Assembly (NCBI GenBank): GCA_932294295.1
Contig: OW028573.1
Coordinates: 4,258,001-4,322,000, forward strand
DNA: 64,000 nucleotides
Direction: 5' to 3'
Source of the DNA: Alitta virens
Lineage: Eukaryota; Annelida; Polychaeta; Phyllodocida; Nereididae
Part shown: in pieces, positions 1 to 11,100 of the stretch
Numbering within the stretch: position 1 is the first letter of the stretch
Layout: each line of letters begins with the position of its first letter
Translations under genes and position numbers: made by a program
The notes under the pieces: generated by a model
Database searches by the model: none
Told to the model about the DNA's origin: nothing
Seen by the model: only the letters and a program-made list of their open reading frames with translations

Positions 1-2265
1 CTAATTATCTTATCAGTTTTGTTAATTTGTCAACTTGACATGTGGTCTGTTATTTTACACTAATCGCCTGGGGGCTGAAACATCAAAGGTTAATTATGCC
101 CAAATTAGCATAAAACAAACGTAGCCCGGGGCACAATTGGGGAGGCCAGGTTCAGGGACCACAGCACGATATGATATCCCCCCAAGCTATGAAAATTACG
201 TAATTGGATATCATAAAGGCCTTACTGTAGTGATATAACCTCCAAATAAAGCAAACATAGACTTTAAGGTTTGAGAGTTCCTTTGAACATGATCTACATT
301 ATAATGATTTAATAATGGTTCTTTGATGCCTATAATCAAATGACAATTTAGGAAGAAAAAATGTGTAAAATTCAATCTCATTTGTTTTTTAAATTATAAG
401 TGGTACTTGGTATTTATGAGCCAAAAACCCAACATAAAAGCGTTACCATTGGAGATAATAGATCTCAAAGTTTTGACAGTTTGCTAAAAATAGAATATTT
501 CTAACTTCAAGGGATTCTAATATTTCATTTAATATTTGTCTAAATTATATCTGACATTTTTTAGTCTAAGAAATCTATCAAATGAAAAGTGAAAATTGTG
601 GTAGCCTGCATAGCCTTTTTGTACAATTTTGATGAAACGGTTTGGTGGTAGGTGATATACTGTGCCTTGTTGTGAAAAATCCATCAGAGGTATTTAGAAG
701 TTCTTTTTGCCAATTGGTGGGACATCTTTCTTTGTCTGTGCAAGTTGTCGTCATTATTTAAGTTGGGTCATCTATAACTTATCACATGTTTTTCGAAAGG
801 ACAGCCAGTTAATGTCTGGAAGGACAAGATTCTCCTTACTGCATCCTGGTAAAAAAAATTTAAATCAGGCAGTGTGGAACGGGTTAAAAATGTTGGTCCT
901 GGAAAGTGGACGCCTGGACAAGTTGAAAGGAAGGACTGTTGAAGTATACGGTGAGAAATGGTGATCATTTTTGATTAGTGCTGAATCACCTACTTCAGTG
1001 CATCAACGGAAGTGGTATTTAGAGATATACTACAGCAGTGCCCGTCACCTGTGCCTGCTGATAGTACACCGGCATCTTCGGTATGTGCCACGCCTATCTG
1101 TATAACTCCTGCTGTACATACTGGTCCTGAGGGGAGAAGATCTGCCAAAGTGCCAAGAGCACCTGAGAGACCGATAGAAAATATGCAGAGACTCTGAAAC
1201 TTATATCCTTTAATGTGATGATTCACTATATGGACACTGTTCATTAGTGTACACACAAATTATTGTAAAATCATGGATTGTGTATCCATGTCATTAAGGT
1301 ACTTTAAAATGATGTATAGTAAAATCATCTAATTGCAAGATCTGGCTTTATTTAATTAAAAAGTGTTATATCTCAGCAAAGCATTCGTTTTTATTAAGGA
1401 TAAGGTGAAGTAAAAATGTATTTATAATTACGTAGCAAGACTTGTAAGAATATTATTTTTCAGTCATTAAGAGTAAAGTTATCTTATTAACCAAGCTGAT
1501 AGATCTGAGAATGTAAGCAAGCAGATTATTATTTAACACTCCAGATTAAGTGATCAGTACTCAGTATACCCAACCTCGGAAAATTGTGTAGTGCTTCGGA
1601 ACCATAGTAATAAAATAACCATAGATATTGTTAGTTAGTTCTTAATTAAAAAGGGTGCTGTGTACGATCACTGGATGTTTATGTGTTTATTAAAGAAAGG
1701 CATTCTGGGAATGACACTCAAGAAGATGTCGTGGTTACTACTTAGGCTGCTGTCAAACTTCATGCACGTGATTCTGTGTGGTATCACTGGTATGAAAAGC
1801 AGGTCACCCAGCCCGTATCACCCGTTATTTCACGTGATATGGCTTCAATTGGGAATAATATCTTTTATTCCCCAACTGCAGACGTATCACGTAAAATAGC
1901 AGGTCCTACCACATTTGTTGTATGGTGTACTTCTTTGATACAGAACCCCAATTTAAGAAATTCAGCATTCTGAAGTTTCATGACATGGTAAAATTTTGCA
2001 ATTAGACATTGTACCAACAACCCTGTAGTTACAAGATGAGAAGCTTTATAACTCGACCTCCTCATATGCGGATAATGAATTAAATATTTTATTACAAATA
2101 GCAGAATGATGTGAAACGATGTACTATTTTCTCAATCGATTACAAAGATATTTGATGCTGCAATTCACTATTTCTTACAGAGGTATGCCAGTGACTGCAC
2201 TCACAGTGATTGCTACGTGTGCATGTGAAGTGTTGTTTTGGCACCTGAACGTCCGTCAGCCGCTT
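1..2265. other. AT-rich stretch, no supported gene
   Basis: I see no recognisable gene here. The two longest plus-strand open stretches (about 707-964 and 1012-1197) do not resemble a family I know, lack convincing splice sites joining them and could be chance or old transposon remnants. Base composition is that of the introns elsewhere in the window. Confidence 0.4.
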
Positions 2266-2346
2266 GTGAGGCATCCGTGACCAAGCATTCGTGAGGCATT
2301 CGTGATGCATCCTTGAGGCATCCGTGAGGCACTCGTAGATCGCTCG
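2266..2346. repeat. 11-bp-period degenerate tandem array (copy A)
   Basis: Units of the type GTGAGGCATCC start at 2266, 2277, 2291, 2302, 2313, 2324 and 2335. All steps are 11 bp except one of 14. Units differ at 1-4 positions. The array ends about 115 bp before the Tc1 element. Arrays with the same phasing but other unit sequences lie at 25452-25611 and at 41811-42447. Confidence 0.75.
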
Positions 2347-2461
2347 GGAGAGTGGTTCTACGAGCTGTACAAGAGTGGACACGAGTGGTTGGCGAGTATA
2401 CACAGATCTATGGCCATCCTACCCTGCGTACCCAGGAGTTAACTGAGTCATCATATATATA

Positions 2462-3689
2462 CACTCCTGGGCAAAAGAAATGAGCCAAGTCAGAATTTCA
2501 TGTCATTTTAATGTTGCTTGATTTCTACATGAAATAGAGAACCATGTTGCGTTATATTGTTATGTATCACACAAAAATGGCTTAAATTTAATAGGGGATG
2601 GCTTTTCCTTTAGTCTTTTTGCCACACATTTAGTGAGCCTTAAGCACCTGGGACTGTCTACATTTTCCCACTCAAGTTTCACTGCTTAAATCCGGACTTT
2701 GTTCCGGCCAAATCATGGAAGTAATAGATTTGCATTCTAATATTGTTTTGTCCCTTTTGCTGTGTGAGCAGGGGCATTATCATGCTGGAATACTACACTT
2801 TCATTGTTTTCACTAGGGAAAAGTCTCCTAATACTAGGGAGAAGGCCTTTCTTCACAATTTTCAAGTTTTCGGCTGCATTTACAGACTTATCACATCTGA
2901 TAAGCTCGCCAACGCCAGCACTTGAGAAGGCAGCTCAGACCATGATTCCACCTCCACCATGCTTGACTGTAGTGGAAATACAGTCAGGGTGAAATCTTTC
3001 ATTGGGACCGTCTTATGCAATGTTCGGGAGCATCAGAGAACAATATGAACAGAGATTCATCACTCCAGATGACCTTATCAAACCACTCTTCATAAGGATT
3101 ACCATACTCCGAGTGGAAAAGCAGCCTATCACTGATGTTCTTTTTGGATAGGAGTGACTTGTTGGCACACTTTTTTTGAAGAAAAACCATATTGTGATAG
3201 TCTTCTGCTAATCATTGCTAATGGTCCGTCTTGAAACCTTGTTACCACTGGCAGTGACGACCTCCTGTGCAAAGTTTTGATGGACTGTATCCTGTCCTTT
3301 AACACAGCAAATTTGAGATGCCTGTCATCTTTTTCGGTGGTCATCTTTGGTCTTTGCCGTTGAATGGACCCTGTGGTCTTGAATTTCAGACCAATTTTTC
3401 TTTATTTTCGGCAGTGAGACTGTTATTTTCTCACTTCTCAGCAACTTATGGATGTTTCCATATGTCATGCCACCCTGGTGCAGACCAATGATGCGGCTTT
3501 TGATCTCAGCAATTGCAGTGATACTTGCGTTTCACCATGGCCATATTGCATTTGTATCGATAGGATGGATGACCTATTAAGTTTTCCATCCATTACCAAT
3601 CTAATTGGCTAACAATTGGGTACAAAGTGATATTTATAGGCTTTAAGGATGAACAGATTGGCTTGGCTCATTTTTTTTGCCCAGGAGTG
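2462..3689 (-). mobile_element. Tc1/mariner-family DNA transposon, defective copy
   Basis: The element is about 1.23 kb with terminal inverted repeats of about 28 bp (2462-2489 and 3662-3689) that differ at a single base and begin CACTCCTGGGCAAAA. Each end is followed by TA, the target duplication typical of Tc1/mariner. The minus strand inside encodes transposase fragments in several frames: a helix-turn-helix-like start near 3540, a TTEKDDRH segment, the catalytic WSDESLF motif near 3065, and VKHGGG near 2960. These fragments are in the right order for a Tc1 transposase, but frameshifts and stops make the copy inactive. The well-kept ends suggest a fairly young insertion or later mobilisation in trans. 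Confidence 0.9.
2932..3540 (-). pseudogene. Tc1-type transposase pseudogene
   Basis: This is the decayed reading frame inside the 2462-3689 element. Read on the minus strand, about 3540-3345 gives a helix-turn-helix-like DNA-binding segment containing SRIIGLHQGGMTYGNIHKLL. Then 3344-3129 and 3190-2999 carry the TTEKDDR and IWSDESLF motifs in different frames. The DDE/D catalytic core therefore cannot be translated as one protein. No intron structure would rescue it, as Tc1 transposases are normally intronless. Confidence 0.8.
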
Positions 3690-4151
3690 TATATATAAGT
3701 TTTTAAAAATTTTTATTTATGCCTTAATAAAGATAAAAAAATCTGGTACAGAGAAAATTTTGTTTAAATCAATATGAGCATAAATAATACAAAATTTGGA
3801 ATCATTCGAATTTGAATAAAAAAAACAAGAGTTATGCCCAAATATCAGTTCCTTTCTGACTGAAACATCAGTCAGCTCATGTCATTCAAATGGTATGTCG
3901 CGTTGACATCTTCTCTTTTGATAAGAGTTCTATTACATGCAATTACAGTGTTCACAAACACATGCAATCTTTTTGCCAAGTATCTTACAAAGTAATTTGT
4001 GCTGTTTTCCATCATTACAACAGTATTCATAAACATCTTTGTAATGAATCTAAGCTGGGAGACAAAGTAAAGGACCAACACACATGGTCTGTTCCACATG
4101 GTGCCAAATTCTCCCGAGGTCCCTTGATAAAACTGCCATCCTTGGCACCCC

Positions 4152-4268
4152 ACCCAGCCAGAACCATACGTTCATGAACCTAAATGAAACGTTCAATAAA
4201 CATTTTTCTGAGGAATACACTTAAGAAAAGAACTTTTTCTGTTCGTGAACGTATGGTTCTGGCTGGGT
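4152..4268. repeat. Foldback element (28-bp inverted repeats)
   Basis: The arms 4152-4179 and 4241-4268 are reverse complements with one mismatch. They enclose a 61-bp spacer. The inner ends carry a short palindrome (GTTCATGAAC/GTTCGTGAAC). No coding content is seen, so this is either a miniature inverted-repeat element or a solo palindrome. Confidence 0.75.
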
Positions 4269-5124
4269 AGCCACAGTAGTGGCAACATCTGGTGTTGCTG
4301 CCAATATCCAATATCTGCCGATATGGGCTGGATATTATTCCTTTAGGCAAATCCGCAAGCCTTTGGGCAAATCAGCTAGCTTTTAGCGAATCAGCTAGTC
4401 TTTGGGGGAGTCTGCCCAAAGTTCCTATGACTAATAAAATAGTTCCGAAATGTGAATTATCGCTGGGTAGTTTTACTGCGGGCCTCTATCTCTTTCTATT
4501 GGTAATTCAAATGTAGGCCGTCGTAAATTGCGGACCATGCAGACCATTCACTGTTGCTAATACATGCATATATGACTTAAAACAGCGTGATGATGCAACA
4601 AAGTATTAGACCATCTCTGCACAAATTCACACATGTAATAATTCAAGAAATAATTAAGGCCTACATGTTTTCCATAAGTTATAATCATATATGGGTAAAT
4701 ATCAATTAAAAGGGCCCCAAACTGGAAAATTCTGTCCACTGTTAAAATGGCATATCTTCTTAAATAATATTTCGATTTTCCGTCTGTTTTCGCTCACATG
4801 TAGTATACATTATGTGTTTTATGATATATATATATATGTGAATAAATTGATTCTGAGATGCACTGTGAGTTCGGTTTGACGCTTTACTTCAATTTTCAGT
4901 ATCCTTCCTATTCATTGATTCCATATTGTACTTTATATGCATATTTCTGTAGTGCTTGATTGTTAAATACAGATTCTTTATATATTTCACCATGTTGTTT
5001 TGCAAATTACACGGAAGGGCTTAAATAGTGCACTAAACACGTGATAAGTTCTTTTGATACTCAGTTTACAAAGGCACAAGAAGCAGTCTGACTTCATTTC
5101 ATATTTTATATATAGCTTGCTCAT
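4269..5124. other. Intergenic / likely 3' UTR of the NACHT-WD40 gene
   Basis: No open frame with recognisable content. The part nearest 5124 is probably the 3' UTR of the minus-strand gene upstream of it. I could not place a poly(A) signal with confidence. Confidence 0.35.
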
Positions 5125-8100
5125 CTATAAGGCAATGTTTTCAAGTCTGAGCATAACAAGCGTTGGTTTATGTCTCCTGGTGTGGACTATGATCCTTTTA
5201 TATGAAATATGCAAGTTAATGATGTCATCATGGGTGTGAAAGGTTGCCAGGCAGACTGAAGAGGACCACTTCCAGAGACAAATCTTCTGATCTTGGCCAC
5301 CGGAAACCAGGAGGTCCACACCATCTGCGAATTGCATGCAGTCCACCTGCAAGAAAAGTTGCAATGATAATAAATACATTTACCACTAAGAATATGACAT
5401 AAACATGGAAATGTGCATGAAAATGAAAAGGCTCCAAACAATGAAATTCAGGAGAGTAAACCTCATGAAAATAGAACTTGTTGTAAAGAGATTGTGTGGC
5501 CTTCACATTTTTCACAACAATACATTTCTACAGGTATATTGACATAAATTCTATCAATTTGTATCAGACATTTAATTCATTCTTTGCTGATGTATTTTTG
5601 TGTAGTTTTCACAAAGAAATGTTACACTAAACATGCGATTTTATTCAACTATGACAACAAAAACAACAAGCCAACATGAACGCATATAAAATTTTCTTAG
5701 AGGCAATCACTTACATGAATTGATCAACCAAAACAATTTTGTAAGCTAATTTGATTATTTTTGAGTATGTTAAAACATTTGCAATAAATAATATAATGTA
5801 CTCACTGATTTGGTGTGGTTTGTACAGACACTTAGCAGACTCAGATCACTGGTGTTCCAAATTTTGATGATTCCTGTTTGATCAGCGGAAGCGATGGTTG
5901 AACCACTTTTTGTTGAAGTCATGCAAGTAACAGCACAATTATGGGCCTGTTTTTCAGTCCAACCTTCAAAAAAGCCTGGATTTCTCTGCTTCTCAAGAGC
6001 TGGGTCACATAATGTTCCTTCTATACTTGAATTCATGATGTTCCACATGTATACAGAGCCATCAAAACAGCCAGTGAACATCTTGCCATTTGGTAATAAT
6101 TTGCTTGCTGTGGCATTACCAGATGCTAAGGACATTTTTCCAATATCACCAGGGGCTAAGGATGGCTGGTCGACATTGTTTATCTTAAATGTGTAGAAAT
6201 GGGAGTAGCTTGTATCTTGTGTGTGACACAGAACCATGTAAGTACATTTCACAACTTGTTGGTTGTTGAAATGGTTGTTTGGATTTTCGCCTTCACCAGA
6301 ATCTCCAGATTGTGATATGGCAGAATTTGACCGAGTGACTCCACCAATAAATTGAACTGTCTCACTGTTGAAGTTACCAGTGATTTTGTATGACATGCTG
6401 TTGATCCATTTCAGTTCAAACAGTTCGAGTATTTTCAAAGTTAGCTCTGAAAGTAGCGCATACCATACACATTAGATATTTGATCCAAACAATAATACTA
6501 TGGTAAAATGTTGGAGAACCCAACACTAGACTTAGTGATGCACTGAAACGTCATAATGAGCTGTTTACTACTGTTTACCTGTCTTGTCAGGAGATTGTGA
6601 TGCTGTAACGATATAGTTGTCATCTGGCGTGATTGTACTACACAACACCTCAACACTCGCTTCCCCATCAAACTTCATGATAGCTACTGAAGTTGCATTC
6701 CACATCTACAATACAGAGATGTATCTTATTGATTATAATAGTATGATATAAATTGGTTGATGGTATGGAATCACTACCATATTTTGATATTGCTATATCT
6801 GTTACTTTCACATTATTTATATCCACAAAACAACTTTTTGGTAGCCAAAAACAGTCTGATTTCATATTTATATTGCACTGTATACCTGCAACAGTCTCAT
6901 CTTAGGTGAATGCGGCTGAAGACAATGAGCCGCGAGTAACTGTCCTCTCCCAGCAAAGTAGATTTTATCAGTGCCTGATGTAGTAATTTCTTTGTGAAGT
7001 TCGCCTGGAATATAGAATGATAATGACTGGAGGGATAATTTGATCTTACACTGGTGTTAACCATAAAATTTGATTGCACATTGAATGTCATATATTTCAA
7101 TTCTATTTACCTGTTTGAGTATTGTAAAACCTGATCTTCCCAGCTGCTGATGCAGAGACTACATTTTCACCATTTTGAGATACAATGACATCCCTCAGCA
7201 TCTTGTCCTCATCCACTTTCAAATTGTTACTCTCATCCAATTTCTTCGGATCGGTTGTAACATCATAAGTTGTTTCAAACTGCACCCAGCCATCCCAGGT
7301 GTTCAATTCTCCTTCAGGGATGAATTCCACCTGTTTTTCCAACTCTTTTTCTAAATGGTAAACATGGCATCTGCAGTCTTTTTCAGTTGAGATTAAAGTA
7401 GTCCCCATGCAAAGAAGACTATTAATGGCGCTTGAATGGGGTTCCAGTAGCACTACTGCTTTCCCTGAAGCGATTAGATAAACCCCTATCGATCCGTCAG
7501 TGTATCCAACCAAGGCGAATAGTTCACTGTCATCAACAGCTACCTTACAAGGCCTGGAATCACTGTTATGTTGCAAGATTTTAACTTCAGTTTCACTTAC
7601 AAGGGAGAAGACAGATGTGTTTGTCTGGTTAGTTATCACAATATGGTCACCTTGTTTGGACACATATATGTCAGTCATGCCTTTCAGAGATGGACTCGAG
7701 ATATCCTTCATTATCTGACCTGTTCTCAGGTTGATAACATACACCACTCCTGCTGAAGAACTTGCACAAACTGCAACATTTTTCCCTTGAAGTACCTTCA
7801 CAAAGTCAGGATAATGATCAAGATTAACTTGAAATTTCATATCTTCTGCATCCAAATCCCATACTGCTAAGTCTTTGCAAGTTTTTGAGCCAATTGTCAG
7901 TACAGCCTGAGGAATCTGTGAGTCTTCTTCTGAAAGCAGAAATATCTGGGAAATGCCCTCTTTGTGTACTTCATTAACTGGGATGGTGTAAATGATTTCT
8001 CTTGATTTTGACTGGACCCCAATTAGGCACCTTTGAAGCTCTGGATCCTGTGAACCATTGGTGTCATTTACAGGCATCATAGTGGCCACCATCAGATATT

Positions 8101-11100
8101 TGTTGGTTGGTTCCAAGGCCAATGCTTCAAACCTGTTTGGAAATAGTGACTTAACCACCTGTAAACCAGTGACAGTGCTCCATACACTTAGTTCCATTTG
8201 ATGGTTGAGGTGAGAGTAGTATGTGATGACAACAAAGTCTCCACTACTGGTCATTATCACCCCATCCGCTAGTTGTTCTGGGTGTGTTTTAAAGTGATGT
8301 AGCTTTTCCCCAGTATCCAGAGACCAAATATCTACTCCTACTGCTTCTCTGAAAGTTACCAATATGTTTCTTTCTTCTGCCAAACCAACAACATGTGTTG
8401 GGCCTTCCAATGCATGTCTAAGGTTTTCCCCTGGTGATGTAAGGCAACCATACAATGGCATCATAGCTTTCGTGCCATTGCTTGAAATGTATTCTTCTGA
8501 ATCGAACATCAGTTTCTTTATCGTTGAGTAGGTGTCCCTGTAATCCATTAATCTGCCCAACAGCTCTTGGATTAGACTGCTACCATCACTTGTGACAACA
8601 AATTTTGCTGATTGGATGACCTCGTACAGTAATTCCAAGTCTTCAGTTGTTGATGATGGATCCAGAACCTCATCTTCTATCAAATCTCTTCCAAGCTGGA
8701 TAGTTTGCAACAATTCTTTGAGTAACTGACCAACTCCTTCCTGTGAACATGCCTTTGTTATCAGCCAAACAATGTTGAACCACATGTGTTCTTTCATGTA
8801 TTCCAAACCTTCCACCGGTATCAGAACATACATATGCTCTGGTAGTCTCGTAAGTTTCAGTTGATTCACTTCTGTTGTTAGTTGTCTAGAACATAATATC
8901 TTGGGTCCAGTGTCACTCGTTTCAAATGGATCAATGGTTTTATCTCCAAAGACCACAGAGTTTTCCAGATATCTGTCCACAATGTCTTCATGTAGGCCTA
9001 AAGTAAAGGCAGTGCCATCATTAGTAATTAAGTGGTCAGGTATGCCTCTGAAAACAGTCCCATAAAGTTTATTGATGGCAATGTTGTACTGTTGATGTTT
9101 CCAACCAACTACTACTTTACCATGCATAATGTGCTCCTCTAGAAAGTCCTTTAGTAAGAATTTGATCATGCACCAGACCCAGGGTGGAACATGGTAAGCT
9201 ACATTGCCTCCTGTGTACTTCTTCAACTCCATATTCACATCTTCATTGCTAGTTAGTAAGTCAAGCAGTTCTCTTTCATTTATTCCTAAGTTTGAAATGG
9301 TAATGTAAGATAACAGATACTGCATGATGATATCACCAAACATATCTTCCAGTTTTTCTATGAGAACATTAAGGCAATCCACTGCAGAATTGGGAAGATT
9401 CTCCAGAGCTGTTCCATCCAACCTCATCTGGATCATCTGTTGAAGATGAGGTAGAGACTGGCCTCCCATTTTATACTTTTCCATAATTTCCTGTCTCTCT
9501 TCATCAGATGGTTTTTTTGCTGCTAATCTGTACTGATCATCTAAAATAGCATTCAGTTCCTTGTCATTTAATGCATCCATTTCATACACTGCTAAGGGGT
9601 CTGTCATCATGGAAAAAAAATTGTCAAACATGTTTTCTTGTCCTATACTTGACTGAACTGTTATAATCATTCTGATATTCTCTGGGAAATCCCTGAAAGC
9701 CCATAGAGCTTGTAAAGATTCGTCAAATGGTTGCAGATAGTGAATTCCATCTAATAAGATGAAGAGAGGACGTGTGATTGCATAGTCAGTAGAAATTGTT
9801 GACAAAATACTTCTGAAGCATTGGAGGGCTTTGAAAAGTGTGTCCAATTCATTGTTCACGTCTGGAATCTTGATGTCATAAGCATAACACAACTGCATGA
9901 TGATACTGGCCACCAACTGATGAATACTGGAGCTTTGTGAAGTTTTGCCAAGTATCCTAGTAACCACCACAGCATCTGCTGAGAACCATTCTGGTATGAG
10001 GGAAGTAATATGAGACACAATTCCGGTGAGTCCGCTTCCAGCCTTGCCATGGATGATAAAAGGCATGTTCTGTCGTGGGTCTTTCAAGAATTTTTCGACA
10101 GCAAACAAAGCTTCACCATGTCCATGAAAGTCCTTTCCATACATTGAACATAAGTGCTTGTGAAACAGGACTTCTTTGTATGTCACATTCTGAATGGTGT
10201 TCTTTTCTATATTTTGAATACCTTGGTCAATTAAGTGCTTGACATCATTTGTGAACGTTGAAACAACTTGACTGAGATATTGCTCATATTCTTCAGATGT
10301 CTCACTGCTGTCTTTGAACCAAGGGACATAGAAGTTCTTTTTGTTACTGGGACCGAGGTGCTCAGACAGTTTGTGAATAAGGTTTCTCTGTCTTTCTGAT
10401 ATTTTTGTTTCCACTTCTGAACCGTCATTTAGTGCATTCTTTAAATTGAAGTATGATGCCATTGAAGGGTGTGTGGGGTTTTCTCCTACATTCTGCCATT
10501 CTCTGTGGTAGCAGAGGCAGTGGCTCCTTGGGTCATGAATGTTTATCACACCACATGTCACATCATTCTCCAAACCTGCACATGAGGAAAAACACTTTAT
10601 ATTATGTGTTTCACAATCATTTGCATAAAGAAGTAAAGCAAAGCTTGTCTTTGTACTTACTGGAAAGACCCACTTCTAAATCTTTTGCCTCATTAGACAC
10701 CAACAACTGTTGAAGAATATTCTTTGCATTCTCCAGCTCTGAGTGGCCAGTAGATTCCTGCGAAGTTATGTGGAAAGATATACATATACGTTTTTATTCA
10801 GCTGAGATATTGGTTGATTCATCAGTTCAGCAATAGTCTTAAACTAAACATTTCAATATTTCTCAACATTGATGAGTTCATGATCTCAACATTAAACTTA
10901 CTTTATGATATTAAATAGATATACAGCTGTGTTGTTAATCAGTAAAGAAAGCGCAACATAACTTACAATAAGTTTGTAAGTGCCATTTTCATTGGGACTG
11001 TAAACACCATTCAAACTTTCTTGCTCTTTTTCTGAGATGACTTGCTTGATTTTCGCATAGTCTTCATTACTAACTGATAGGGGTAATTCCAGTGAACCCC

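Noticed and set aside
707..1197. Two plus-strand open frames (85 and 61 codons)
   Set aside because: No family resemblance, no convincing splice connection, and lengths are common by chance in AT-rich DNA.
2266..2346. CRISPR-like array
   Set aside because: Units are 11 bp with no spacers and the genome is clearly animal.
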